A DNA stretch of 64,000 nucleotides from Hysterium pulicare CBS 123377. Lineage: Eukaryota > Ascomycota > Dothideomycetes > Hysteriales > Hysteriaceae. This document shows, piece after piece, positions 36,186 to 47,910 of this stretch. Every line of letters starts with the position of its first letter. The first letter of the stretch is position 1. Position numbers and translations under genes: made by a program. Below the pieces are notes generated by a model, which was given only the letters and a program-made list of their open reading frames with translations, ran no database searches and was not told the DNA's origin. The stretch is taken from assembly GCA_000467715.1 (NCBI GenBank), contig AJFK01000341.1, forward strand, positions 1-64,000. Reading direction: 5' to 3'.

Positions 36186-37939
36186 TCATGTCTCCATGGT
36201 ATCATTAGTATCCTCACCCCAGAGCCCATCCAGCTTAAACTCTGCAGCCCACTCTTTGACAATCTCTTTCTGATCGCCAATGAGTGCTGCTCCTTTTGCG
36301 TCAGTAGCAGTAGTAGCGGCGGCTGCTACCGGTAACACTGGAGCGTCAGTCCAACCTTGAATTCGACCGTCCCTCCAGTCTGTAATGACTGTTTGCGCAG
36401 CACTGTGAATGTTGGGAACGCCTCCTTTCCCAAGACGGCCTCTCTTCCTCGCCACTTGGACGAGAAAGTCGGTCGTCCTGTCGCCATTGACGCTATGTAA
36501 CGGCGGTAGACCATAAACTTCCATGAGTTTTGCGAATAGCTCGGGTGATGAGGAGAGCCTCTTGAGTAAGAGGTTCACTGCGGGGACTGGATCATCAATT
36601 TCCTTCATAGGAATCGCGTTTAGGAGGATCAATCGAGCTTGCTCCTCGATCTGACTGTCCTTTGATGTAGCTGTCGCGTTCGGGAACACGATACCAGGCG
36701 AATCGAGTAGCTTCAGCTTGTTGTCCAGTTTGACCTCGCGCAGACTTGTCGTCACCCCGGCTTCCGCTCCGACAGGACAAGCTGCGGTTCTGCCTCCCAG
36801 TCTTGACTTGAGAGCGTTAATGACTGAGGACTTTCCCACATTGGGATACCCAATAATGCCCACTTTGACAGACCTCTTCAGCTGCCTTGATTCTGCAAAA
36901 GTCTTCAATGCTCTAAATAGCGTCTCCGATGTCGCCTTGACTGTGAGATCTTTGTGATCAAAAGTTCTTGCATTTGGTGCTGGTTTCGAGGCTCGTAGAG
37001 GTAATGTCGGGAAATATCGGCGCAAATGAACCAGCCACGATTTCAGTACCGCCGCAGGAATCAGATCGATCTTGTTGAGAATGAGTATGAGGCGTTTTGC
37101 TCCTCCATCTGCTGCCATCACCATATGCTCCACCTCTTTTGATCTCGTCCCTTCAGGATCCCTCGCATCGAGGACGTATAGAACGACATCAGCAGAGTCG
37201 ACCACTTGCTTGAAGGCTTTGTCGAAAGCCTTCCTTGATGAGTCCTTGCGAACTGAAGACTCCGAAACACCCTCATTATGTTCTTCGCCGATCCCATTCC
37301 AATCTTCGCCCTCATCCTCATCCATTGAGTCTGCGTCGTCATCTCCACGTTGTTGCTCGAATTGTACGACTCGTGCTTTGGCAGAGGCCAGTAAGGCTGC
37401 CATTGGATTTGAGTCATCCTGAAACGGTGAAAATAAGCTTTTATCCTGACATTGAATGTGGAGAAACTTACGACTACCATAGAGTCTTCTTCCTCAGGGT
37501 CGTAATCTAGCAAAGCCTCTTCGCCCTCTACCTCCATAGTCTCTCCGTCTTCATCATTCGCCGTGGTAACCGTACCTAGCCTCTGAGCCTTCGCTAACTC
37601 CCTCTTATGAGCATTTTCTTCCTCCCTTAGCCTCTTCTTCTCCTCAATCTCATGCAGGATTTTATCTTTGTAAGGGAACAGATTCGGGATTCCAGGGTCT
37701 TTCTTTAAGCGTGACCGCCATTCTGGATTCTAAGTATTTCTTAGTAATATTCTCGAAGTACATGTATTCAGTCACACATTTTTGGCAAGCTTGCGCTGTT
37801 TTCGTTGTTTTGCGGCGGACGCTTTCTCAATTTTATTCCGCAGGCGCACAGGAACGCGCTTCGACTTTGGCTCTGCACTTGATGGTTAGACCTCTTCAAT
37901 ACCTTCCTAGACTAGTTTGAACTCACTGCCGATTTTCAT
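36186..37939 (-). CDS. NUG1: nucleolar GTPase Nug1 (GNL3-like), 60S ribosome biogenesis
   Basis: This circularly permuted YlqF/YawG GTPase is needed for maturation and export of the large ribosomal subunit. Four exons (37939-37927, 37872-37778, 37729-37472, 37418-36186) with 54-, 48- and 53-bp introns give 532 residues. A tiny 13-base first exon (MKIG) joins the basic N-terminal domain KPKSKRVPVRLRNKIEKASA, followed by NPEWRSRLKKDPGIPNLFPY. The G motifs come in permuted order: NKID (G4, 237-240), GYPNVGKSS (G1, 312-320), DSPG (G3, 361-364). An acidic stretch lies before the GTPase domain. Divergent from the HAD phosphatase gene. Confidence 0.95.
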
Positions 37940-38469
37940 ACTGGGATTGTGGGATCTCTCTGTTGTTTGTGGGTTGATCAAAAAATTACCGATAGCAAAA
38001 TTGAAGTCTCGATAATGCCAAGATTTCGAAAAGTTCTGCCGCGTGCGCTTTTCTGACCGCCCACCTGGCCTGTTTTCTGCCTATGCACGTGCTTGCAGAA
38101 CTGACTTGGCCCGCAGCTTGGAGCGGTTACTTTGTAATCACTTACCCAATAGTCGAAAGCGATATAGTGAGGGACGGTTTATTCATTACCTTGGTACTCT
38201 GCATGGAGTTTCGTGCAGTCTACATTGTCTCTGTTGAATCAATATCACAATTGTGATGGGCTGTGAAATTCCGGCCAATCACAAACTGCGGCACGCACGT
38301 GCCCCTGACTATCGATCGGGCGGCTTACTCGACAAGGAAATCAAGCTGCGGAGCTCTTTGAATTTCTCTGTATAAATTGTCACTCGACAGAATTTTGCAA
38401 ACATTTCGTCTTCGTTGAACATGTAAGTGAATTGGAGCTCGACCTCACGCCCTATCAGATTCCACCGAA
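37940..38469. promoter_or_regulatory. shared upstream region of NUG1 and the HAD phosphatase
   Basis: 530 bp between opposed start codons. Two GCACGTGC-type E-box cores (CACGTG) lie near 38084-38089 and 38295-38300. Otherwise nothing distinctive. Confidence 0.45.
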
Positions 38470-39358
38470 ATGTCACACAATGCAGAACCCTCGTTTTCCG
38501 CACCCGCGGAGATCCACTCGTTCCATGGCTTCGTAAGTCAATTGGACAAGATTTGTGCATCCCAGTTTCTTACTAGGTTGTAGCTCTTCGATATGGATGG
38601 CACTATCATCGATTCCACCGATGCGGTGATCAAAAATTGGCAAAAGTATGAATCGCTTATGAAACGTCAATCGTCATTTACTCAAGCCGTCAGAATAGGA
38701 AAGGAGATCGGCGTTGATCCTGAGGTGATCTTGGCCACTAGTCACGGAAGACGATCAATTGATGTTCTTCAAATTTACGAGCCAAAGCTTGCGAATTGGG
38801 AATGTTAGTCACACTTTCTTGCTGACTATTTATCTTTATTGTTTTTATTAATTCTCAATGCTAGATATCAGTCAAGTTGAAGGCTTGATCCCCAAGGAAT
38901 TTGGGGCGGATGCAGTGGAGATTGCAGGATCTCGAGCTTTGCTGGAACAACTTGAGCAACATAAGGTTCCGTGGGCAATTGTGACGTCTGGAACAAAACC
39001 TCTGGTTACTGGATGGCTCGACGTAATGGAGTTGGCCCATCCGGAAAACCTCGTCGCCGCGGAAGATGTGCAGCAGGGGAAACCAGATCCAGCATGTTAT
39101 CAGCTGGGTCGTTCAAAACTGAACCTCCCAACACGGCAAGCTTCGGTTCTGGTCTTAGAGGATGCCCCCGCGGGAGTGCGTGCTGGGAAGGCTGCAGGAC
39201 ACAAAGTCGTAGCTCTTGCAACCACTCATTCGCTGGACCAGCTGAAAGACGCCGGGGCGGATTGGATCGTCCGTGACATGCGAAGCGTGAGACTGAAAGC
39301 ATGGAACGAAACAACTGGAGAGGCAACGATTGAGATTTTGGATGCTCTGGTTTTCTAG
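38470..39358 (+). CDS. HAD-family sugar/glycerol phosphatase (Gpp/Dog type)
   Basis: Hydrolyses small phosphoesters such as glycerol 3-phosphate or 2-deoxyglucose 6-phosphate in the cytosol. Four exons (38470-38532, 38584-38645, 38694-38803, 38865-39358) give 242 residues. HAD motif I is Asp24-Met-Asp26-Gly-Thr (LFDMDGTIIDST), motif II IVTSGT, motif III Lys in GKPDPACY, motif IV LEDAPAGVRAGKAAG. The second intron (38646-38693, 48 bp) has no stop and keeps frame, so naive reading inserts 16 residues. Removing it restores the family sequence NWQKIGKEIGVDPEVILATS. Exact substrate not decidable. Confidence 0.92.
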
Positions 39359-41621
39359 CCATGGTCGATCGGTGTCCGAATCCAATCGGATGCGGGCTTA
39401 TCGCAATGCCAGCCTCTGCTGCTGGTTCGAAGGTTCGAATCAGCTTTCACAGCAACAGTCTTCCCAGCGATCCCAGGATGGTTGGCCAGACCTTTGTCGA
39501 AACAAGCATTTGGGACAACCTAAGCCAGGCTCAGGATTATATATATCATACTACGCAGCCATGCAGTCCGACGCACTAAGCACTTGTGTGGAGGGGTTTC
39601 AAGCATCTCATATATTATTATCCGCAGGTGTGTTGCATCGCATGGAGTCCGTACAGAGGATGTTGGGCACTCGGGGCCAAGATTTCAATTTCTAGAAAGG
39701 TTACAGGTTACAGCGCCATGCAGACGTCATTATTCAGAATATAAAGATCGCTCGGATGGCCACTCCTTGCTTGAGAGAAACATCGCAACATGAACTACTG
39801 GTGGAACCTCGCCGTCTGTGCCGTTTCTGGCAAAAGAAATTACGAACGGCCTGTTACTGACATCGTCCCCGTCACACGAGGATTAAAATCTTCAAAAGAT
39901 GCAGCGCATGACGAGAGGCTGTGTTCCGTTGCTGTACAACCGGTTCCCTGGCCCTGGCATTCAGCTGTAGCAAGAGTCTTGGCTATCACGAATGTCGCTG
40001 CACGCATGGTTGGAGAGGTCTGAAGAAGCTAACATTTAAGGTAACCGTTACGCCCGAAAGGCCTACTGCAGTCCTAATGTGGGACAGTTCAAGCACGATT
40101 GGAGACGGTTTCGTAGCACACGACGCCGAAGTAGTTTGGTGCTGCAAGGTACGATGATAAAAGATACCAAAACTGTTCTGCGCCGCTTTCCGAGAGCCAG
40201 ACGGGAGGCGCTGCATGCCCCTTGACTGTGCAGATTTGCGCCCGCGATGGATGGTCTTCGTGGTACGAGTCGCTCTTCACGTCCCAGGCGGGCAGTATGT
40301 CGGCGACTTCTGATTGTTCGAAGACGCTGTGAGGGGCTATTCAGCCGCTGTGATGGAGGTTAGGATGTCTCTAAGCAACGTGAAGGCCAGAAGCGCTGTA
40401 GGCCAACAAGGCCTGCTGGATCCGGCGCTTCAGAGAACGGTAAACAGGTAAAAAGGAGGCAGTAGTAGCGCCCGCAGCCTCGTCGCCCGCCCACCAAAGC
40501 GGTTTGACTCTTGACAGCAAGCGTCGGACGGTGGTAGTGATAGCTCTGCGGCGATGTGCTCACCGTGCACTCATCAGGCATGGGGAGCGAAATTCTCCGA
40601 GCAGAGCCAACCCCGTCTACTACGTAATTAAGATTCACATCATGGTCTTTCCATGCGCACATCTCCCGGAATTATTTGCTTGACGATGGGGCGGATGGAG
40701 CAATGAGCATATCGAGATGGTTCTTTCTAGCCTCGCGTAACAAGAGAGCAGCTCGACTTCCCCTTTCCAAAGCCAAGCTCTCCACAACTCAAGTAGATCA
40801 GCCGCCTGAGGACGCAGGTCAAGCCAATGGTGGTGTCCGTAGCATTTTGTCCCTGTGCCGCCACACGCCCCGATTGCTTCTGCCAGCGACGCCTCCGCCA
40901 GGGCCAGGGTCAGGGCACGATGGAGCACAGTGCGCACACACAAGCCTCGGGCCAGAAAGAAGGCCAGCCCGCGCGCTGAGGTCGTCGGTCTTCAAGCGCT
41001 CTGGAGGGCGAACAGAATGCTCGGGGTCTGACTGGCAGTCCTCGAGCATCTCCAGGCTCTCACACCACTCGGACAGCATCTCACCCTCTCATGCGTGCGG
41101 GAGGGCCAGGCCAAGAGCACAGGCGGATCATGCGTGGGGTTATTTTGGGCACTGCCAGCGGAGAGTTGCGCAGTGTCTTGGGTGGCTTTGGCCAATGGGC
41201 TGGGCGGATGGGCAGCCCCGGCCACTTTAATCCTCCCGTTACCTTCGGGCTCCTCACGAACGTCGCTTGCCCGCCGCTCACACAAGTAGCAGCAGCAGCG
41301 CCTCCATCTCTTCTCCTGAGTCCTCCATCTTGCCCTCGGCCTCACCCACATTCGCTTTTCAGTCGTTCAAGACGTCGACTTCGCATCGCCGGTAATGTTG
41401 TCATTGATGTCACTCGTTTCATGAAGCACCAACACACGACCCTCTCTTTTCCGTGCATCCTGCCGCCTCGTGCATCGCTCCCGCCAGCCTTGCCCTCGAC
41501 CACCTAATTGCCCACTCCCTGCCCATAAGCGCAACATATATCCAGGACGTCCAGTGCACCGCTTCGCAGGAATACGTGTCGGAGATTCAGTGTGTCTTGT
41601 TGCGGGGCGCAAACAGTGGCT
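39359..41621. other. long upstream region and leader of the homeodomain gene
   Basis: 2.3 kb without a supportable separate gene. The second half (about 40670-41600) is GC- and CT-rich and overlapped by open frames on both strands. I attribute these to composition, not coding. A long regulated promoter and leader is typical of developmental transcription factors. Confidence 0.45.
41421..41507 (+). promoter_or_regulatory. upstream ORF in the homeodomain gene leader
   Basis: An ATG at 41421 opens 28 codons (MKHQHTTLSF...) and stops at 41507, 114 bp before the homeodomain start codon. If the transcript begins further upstream, this uORF would dampen translation. Transcript start unknown. Confidence 0.4.
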
Positions 41622-44060
41622 ATGGAGCACTTTGGCTCTCAGATCCAGTCCTTCGCGAATAGTCGTGATTCTGCAAACCTCCCGCAACACCTCGCCCAAT
41701 CGCGACCAGCAAACATGCCTTCGAAGCCCACCGCAGAAGCACCGCCGCCTCCAAAGCCTCATCATGGATGCGCCGACGTCAAGCCTCGTCTGACCAAGGA
41801 GCAGCATGATATTCTCGAAACCCATTTTCGACAACACAACAAACCAAGCACCAACATCAAGAAGGGGTTCGCCGAGACCCTTGGGGTCCCAGTGGATAAA
41901 ATCAACGTGAGTCTGCCGAGAATGAAGCATGCTTGGACATGTACTAATCCGACAATGCAGAACTGGTTTCAGAACCGGAGAGCAAAAGTCAAACAGGATC
42001 AGAAGAAGTTAAACAGCCAGTACAACATGAACGTGTATGGGCAAAACCAGATGCCCATCGTCTTGTCGCAGTTTCCACCGCACGGCGAGCAGCCACACCC
42101 GCAACCACTCACTTCAGATTATTATTCGAATGCTGACATCAGCCCTACCGCGCTCCCTGTCGAAAGTGTCGAGGGGGTGTCCGCCTTGGATTCCATGGGA
42201 CCACACATGTCGCTCCATCAATATGACATGCATGCGCTGCGTTCAATCCCAGAGGGGGACCGCTCCACCATGTGCAACCCTAATGCCGTCATGGAATCTT
42301 TCATGGCGGCTGCTGCGGGCGCGACGTACATGCACAATCACCAAACTTCCGTGCCAACGCAGGATTCGCCATTTTCCTTCGATCACACTGGTCTTCCGCA
42401 GACGTATCCGAACGACTTGGCATTCTCGGTACCGTCAACCCTTCCAAGCGAGTCCGCACAACTCGGCGACTACACCAGCTTTGATTACCCTTCACTCACG
42501 ACGACCTCGACATCGACATCCCTACATACCCAAGACCACACCGGATCGATCTCCGCCGACGCTTCTCCATACTCGGCGCAGTCCAATGCAACCACACAGT
42601 CCTCGGGCGACCCCAACGCCTCGTCTGTAACTTCCATAGCTTCTATGTATTCCAATTGGACAGATGATCACAAACCATCTACTGATATCACACCCGCCAA
42701 TCAGTGCGAAGGTCCATTCGATCATCCGTACAACTTGCCGGAAGGGTCCACGTCCGAGCACGGACTACCTTTTTGGGTCGCAAATCAGCAAACTGCAGCT
42801 GGCCGATCCTTCTCGCAAGGTGATATCTACGATCCCCGTCCGTCTATCCATACCATGAGGTTGCCAGATGACAGCGAGTCACGACAGCTTAGTGCAACTC
42901 ACTCTGAGCTTGAGAAGCCAGCAGCATTCGCAAATGAAGACTTCTCTCGGCGTAGCTCGTCCACAACTGCACTAGCCAATGGTCTTGAGTCCGTTGATAT
43001 TCAAAATAGCCGCTCCTCCTCTGATGCATTCATGCAACCAGCGGAACCATCAACCATTGCTTCAAGGAGACAAAAACGGCCTGCTGCCCTCAATTCCACC
43101 TCTCTTCGGAGCGCGTCTTACTCCAGCGGTTTGCCATCTCCAGGAGCTAACCATGCCCAAAATGTTGAGCATAGCCTACGTCGCATAAGGTCGTCGGGTA
43201 TTCCTAACGCTGGCCGTGTCCAAAAGACCAATCCTGGCTCCGCGCAACGCTCGCCTCTTCACTACACGTTTGCAGACGCAGCTGCATCGCCCAAGTTTGC
43301 CAGGACTGCTTCGGGTTTCACGACCACGGTTGGTCCTGCAGGAAGTTTAGCTCCTCCAACACCGTTGACTCCCAACGAGATGAATCGCTTCCCCTATTGG
43401 CAGAGCAACACTGTCATCAGAAGTCATCCGCCCATGCCTGAGCACAGTAGCCCCGAAAGTGTGAATGTTCCTTGGTCTGTGGAACCACAATCAGCCGGAC
43501 TATACTCTAACGTAGCTTCTCCACCAACAACTCCATTAGACCTCGGTCAGTTCAATCAAGCCCGCCTTGCCACGGACAATATCTATCGTGACACTCCTCC
43601 GCAATCTGCACCTGCTACACAGGATTCGTTTCCTCGCACAGCATTCATGCATCCACCACATATGAATGTCGGTTTTCGCTCTACTGGCGATCTGACTATT
43701 GTGCAACCTAAACCGTCGCACTTCAGAAGGCCGTCACTACCCGACACGAACTACGCTTATCTAGGAGAGTCGCACACGCAATATCCTGTTCAGCTTGGGG
43801 GTGTCGGAGATCTGCAAGCGAATTATGACTATCAGTTCAAAGACGGATCAATGAATGGCTATCCTAAGAACTTCATGACCAGTGCTGGGCAGGACTCAAC
43901 CTCACTTCAGCCTTCTGCCGGCATGGCTGAGTTGTTCGTGCACGAGTATTCGCCACCACAAGCAGCGGGCCAAGCGCTGCCGCGGCGCCCATCGGAGAAT
44001 CAAGTCAAGAATTACATCTTTGCAAATCAGGGCCCTCGAGACTTCAACAGATCAAGCTAG
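41622..44060 (+). CDS. homeodomain transcription factor
   Basis: A nuclear DNA-binding regulator of 794 residues. The frame upstream of 41622 has no ATG. The homeodomain is residues about 53-112: KPRLTKEQHDILETHFRQHN, then KPSTNIKKGFAETLGVPVDK, then the recognition helix NWFQNRRAKVKQDQKK. A 54-bp intron (41907-41960; GTGAGT donor, TACTAAT branch site, TGCAG acceptor) splits the domain between Asn95 and the recognition helix. It is a multiple of three and stop-free, so reading straight through adds 18 residues inside the domain. The remaining 680 residues are Ser/Pro/Thr/Gln-rich and disordered, with repeated SP and TP sites. Fungal relatives control conidiation and fruiting; the role here is not shown by sequence. 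Confidence 0.93.
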   Translation: MEHFGSQIQSFANSRDSANLPQHLAQSRPANMPSKPTAEAPPPPKPHHGCADVKPRLTKEQHDILETHFRQHNKPSTNIKKGFAETLGVPVDKINVSLPRMKHAWTCTNPTMQNWFQNRRAKVKQDQKKLNSQYNMNVYGQNQMPIVLSQFPPHGEQPHPQPLTSDYYSNADISPTALPVESVEGVSALDSMGPHMSLHQYDMHALRSIPEGDRSTMCNPNAVMESFMAAAAGATYMHNHQTSVPTQDSPFSFDHTGLPQTYPNDLAFSVPSTLPSESAQLGDYTSFDYPSLTTTSTSTSLHTQDHTGSISADASPYSAQSNATTQSSGDPNASSVTSIASMYSNWTDDHKPSTDITPANQCEGPFDHPYNLPEGSTSEHGLPFWVANQQTAAGRSFSQGDIYDPRPSIHTMRLPDDSESRQLSATHSELEKPAAFANEDFSRRSSSTTALANGLESVDIQNSRSSSDAFMQPAEPSTIASRRQKRPAALNSTSLRSASYSSGLPSPGANHAQNVEHSLRRIRSSGIPNAGRVQKTNPGSAQRSPLHYTFADAAASPKFARTASGFTTTVGPAGSLAPPTPLTPNEMNRFPYWQSNTVIRSHPPMPEHSSPESVNVPWSVEPQSAGLYSNVASPPTTPLDLGQFNQARLATDNIYRDTPPQSAPATQDSFPRTAFMHPPHMNVGFRSTGDLTIVQPKPSHFRRPSLPDTNYAYLGESHTQYPVQLGGVGDLQANYDYQFKDGSMNGYPKNFMTSAGQDSTSLQPSAGMAELFVHEYSPPQAAGQALPRRPSENQVKNYIFANQGPRDFNRSS

Positions 44061-44371
44061 CATTCCTAGCAAATCTCCTAAATACTTTGACGTCTTATCA
44101 AGCACCGACCCGAGATTTCCGACGTTCGCAATAGTGGACCTTCACACGACTTTTACTGCTCATCGTTCATGTACCATGTTTGACTTTAGGTTTGGGATAT
44201 ACCCGGTCCCTTGGAAGAGGTGAACCTGCACTGTTATTATTTCATCACTCTTCTTTGTCCATTTGCATTTCCGCTCGGAAGGGGAAAAGGGACTTTCCAT
44301 TCTCTCTTTCGATCTGTTTTCTAATCTAGCGACGGCGTTCTGTTATATGATTAAACGTCATTCCACCCAGG

Positions 44372-44413
44372 ATCACCCCGCGTCTAGGGTATATCACCCC
44401 ACGTCTATGGCAT
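44372..44413. repeat. two-copy 21-bp tandem repeat
   Basis: Two adjacent 21-bp units (44372-44392, 44393-44413) of consensus ATCACCCCRCGTCTAKGGYAT match at 18 of 21 positions, just past the homeodomain 3' end. Confidence 0.8.
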
Positions 44414-47400
44414 CCTACTAATATTCTAATAATCCTCTTGAAGGATACACTTGTTTTCAAACAAAGCAAGTATTTGAGCAGAGCAACAACAACCGGAAGG
44501 GTATTTTCTTCTTTGTTTATTTACCAGCACCACCACTGCCACCTCCTTGAACTTTAGACACAGGCAACAAATGGCGATCAATTTCCGGCTTGAACATGAA
44601 CGAAAGGGGATTTTTGTTTTCACGGGCCGAGCGACATACACACATCCTCTTACTTATAATGGCTCACTTTAATCTCTTAATGTCTCTCTCTCAATCCCTT
44701 TGTACCAGATCTTCGATTTGTTATCTAAACGAGCGATATGTTCTCTCATACGGTTAACCCTGGCATGGGAAAGCGACATGTAGAACAAGATGTAGTACAC
44801 GTTTGAAGAGCAAGAATGTTGGGGGAAATGAAAATGGCGGTCCGTCACCGCTGTATTCTCCAAAGTCTCACCGCTTGCTGTGTCGCTGGTTTGAAATGTC
44901 TTACCGCCTTGCTATATGACACATAGTTCGTGTTTCGGTTCTGTTGTGCTGACCGCTTTATGCGACAACGAGGTTCAGGACATGTCTATAAGAACGACGC
45001 GATCGGCCATTCTCTTTCAGTTTCTTCCCCTCTACTTTTCTCTCCAAGAGATTTTTCTCTTGAGATTCAACCAAGGCCTCCTCCAAGGCGTGCCAGCGGT
45101 GTCTCAAACTGTTCATCACAGACACGTGATGGTGACAGCTTTGTCTGGCAACCTCATCATCTGTCAAAAGGCTGACTCTCCATGCACTCGATCAACATAA
45201 GCCTTTCAAGGGCAGCATGGATCTCGTCTTCATGAAGCCGCACATTTTCTCCGAGTTTTAAAACCGGCTTTTCCCGAACATCACAGTACTCTGCATATCT
45301 ACGTGGTTTTACGCAATGGTGTCGACACTCTATCTGATATTGAACTGGGAATGTCGAAGCATTGTACAGCTGGCTAACCATGTGGAGCCGCTGCTCTGCT
45401 TTTTTCAACAAGGAGTTTTTCAACTACCTTATGTGGCCTTTCCGTTCCACGGCAACTTCACGCAATCCGAACTACGGTATTCCCCAGACTGATGTTCGGG
45501 AGCTGGCAGAATCGAACCATCAAGAAGTCTCTACTCACTCAACGCATTGCTTCTTGTGGGCTCCATTCGAGTCATCGCGAAAGCCAACATGATCTCCTGT
45601 TGCCAAATCCGCTTCTGTATGACAGCCTCATGAGCTCATCGATGCCTTTCGCTACTACTATAAGAGATTTCAAAAGGTAGTTCCGAGGAGTGCTTCAATC
45701 GGAATTATCTACCAATTACGTTCATGCTGGGTCCGAGAGGATTTTGCTCGATCATATACATACGTTGGCTCTGCAACCATCGTTCCGCCTCCGACCTGAT
45801 GAGTGGAGCGGGTTACTCTGAGGGCAGGACTCGCAACATGCGTCGCGATCAGGATGCTGAAAGCATGATGAACAGAAACTCGTCACATAGCAGAGAAATG
45901 TTCGCCTCCTGCCCGGTCCAGAAAAAGCCAAAATCCATTCACAGAGGGCCTTCATGGTGTCGTTGTGTTCGAAAAGCCACTCACTAGCTATTGATGCGAT
46001 CACGTCCTTGCAACGCTCCACCAGGTGGCTGCCTTCCATGAAATTAGTCGTTTCACCAGATATACACATGCCTCGCTGCCAACTCTCTGTCTTCATCAGA
46101 TCCACGTCGTTCTTTTCCGCTGGTCGCTATTAAGTGGATTGCGGATCTCACATGGATGAACCGATTAAATATAAGGCAAACACGCCGCATTTCATGGGTG
46201 TGTCCGTCGCTAAAAAGGCGCCCAAATTCCTTCCGATTCCTTCCGATGCGGAGTTTGCTCTTCCAACTGTAAAAACTCAAGTTGCTATGTCCCGGACCAG
46301 GCGTTCGCACCTGTGCCACGACATCAGCCAGCCTCTACATCTACTTCACGATGAATACATGTGCTTGGCTGGTCTTGAGCATCTAACAATTGCAAGTCAC
46401 CGCCTTTTATATGGTCTTGATCCAATAAAGCAGTCTCCTATTCTGGGCTTTGTCTCGTTCTGGCCGGAAGTTGTGCGCGCCATTCTTCAATCATAGAAGA
46501 GTAGAGAAGCACATCTATGGAGCCGAATTGGGTCTCTGGCTATCAACATACTGCGGACACTTTTATTGATGCGGCACTCCTCTCTCGCTTTCCCAAGCTG
46601 TACGTTGGATCGTCGCATGAGAAGAGAGGTCTCGAACTCGAAAGATTCGGAAATTCTCTTTTATGTGTCCGTCTGGCTCCGGAGTCACTAGCGGTATCGT
46701 CAACGGTTCATATATCCACTCTCAATCACGATGAGATCGTAGAGAGTACATGGGGTCAAGGCATGCAGCCAAAGCGGACCAGTGCTGCTATGCATGAACT
46801 CGAGTTCGGAGAGAGTCTCTATTTGCGCCCTGGGCTGTCTGCAGAAAAGTTCCCAAAATGAAGGACATGATGGACATATGGAGTTGCAGAACTCGATGGA
46901 GTTGGCCTGTTGAGCTGGGCCTTCAAAAAGAAATCAACAAAGGGTCATATGTCTGCTGGTGGTGGTCCTTCCTGAAAGTTGGAATGCCGATAATAAGAAG
47001 ACGAACAATCACTCCGCTGGCGGGTCATTATGGGGTAGAGTATGCTGCCATTGGTGAGCAGCAACTCTGATTGAAGTCGATCATCAGCACATATTCTACA
47101 GTGAATGCTACAGGGGTAAGTGATGAAGGTCTTCACTGAAGACGAAAAACTATACTGGAGGACACATTCCCCCCTCCAAGAGTCGACAGCTCCCCATCTC
47201 CACGCCCAACACCATGCTCTGAACCGCTTTCATCTTTTGGCATGTCTCTCCCATCAAGCGGGATTGTGTACCGCCTTGATCATAGACTGAGTGCCAAAGC
47301 AATCCCGCACCATGGATCCTGTGGAAACCAAATGTTTTGGAAAAAGCACATCATTCCTGAGCGCTTCATGAGTCTGGTGCCCCATTTTGCACCACTCACA

Positions 47401-47422
47401 CAGGTATGTTCACCATCCAGAC

Positions 47423-47507
47423 GCGCTGGTAGAAGTAGAGTTCATTCAAGGAGGAAGAGAAGGTTTTTATAGAAGAAGAGGATCTTAGGATGAGTCAGCA
47501 AACACTT
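47423..47507 (-). repeat. promoter-like repeat module, copy A
   Basis: About 85 bp resembling copy B at roughly three-quarters identity by eye. On the minus strand both contain TGACTCA (an AP-1/Gcn4-type site; here 47497-47491), then 19 bp, then TATAAAA (47471-47465). No gene can be assigned downstream on that strand. Confidence 0.5.
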
Positions 47508-47824
47508 CCACGCCCATGTGATCTAAGTTAGGAGTTGATCTGCAGATGCTTACGTTCAGAGCGATTGATGATGCACTTCACCAAAGAAAAGAAGTTTTAT
47601 AGCATAGGTTATACCCGTCTTAGGGCCTTCCGACTCTCCTTTCGCAATTCCAATAGGGGGCAATACTCCACATCTTTCGGCGGCTGTCTCATGACGCGCT
47701 TCAAGGTAGGCGAATTCGATCGTGGACCGCAATCGAAAAGCAATCTCTCATTAACACGTAGCCTTTCAATTTTGAAGGAAGCACATAGGTATTGCATGGC
47801 CCGTTGATATGATCAACATCCTAC

Positions 47825-47910
47825 GCGCCGGCCGGTGGGAGGTAGAGTTCACTCGAGAGGACGGAGGGGATTTTATAGAAGAGGAGGAAGGTGGATGAGT
47901 CAGCAGATAC
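47825..47910 (-). repeat. promoter-like repeat module, copy B
   Basis: Partner of copy A. Minus-strand TGACTCA (47902-47896) precedes TATAAAA (47877-47871) by 18 bp. On the plus strand the same palindrome-like TGAGTCA lies 33 bp before TATAAATA at 47935, so it could also serve the methyltransferase gene. Confidence 0.5.

Noticed and set aside
39425-39445. tRNA T-arm-like sequence AGGTTCGAATC
   Set aside because: The flanking bases do not form the T stem, and no D or anticodon arm fits upstream.
40676-41507. Several long GC-rich frames on both strands before the homeodomain gene
   Set aside because: Stop-poor because of base composition; overlapping in opposite strands, no domain.
45157-45381. 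74-codon minus-strand ATG frame with several Cys residues
   Set aside because: Short, unrecognised, no neighbours or splice sites that extend it.
46134-46861. Two consecutive plus-strand frames (120 and 114 codons)
   Set aside because: The first lacks an ATG near its start; both are unrecognised and without introns or promoter support.
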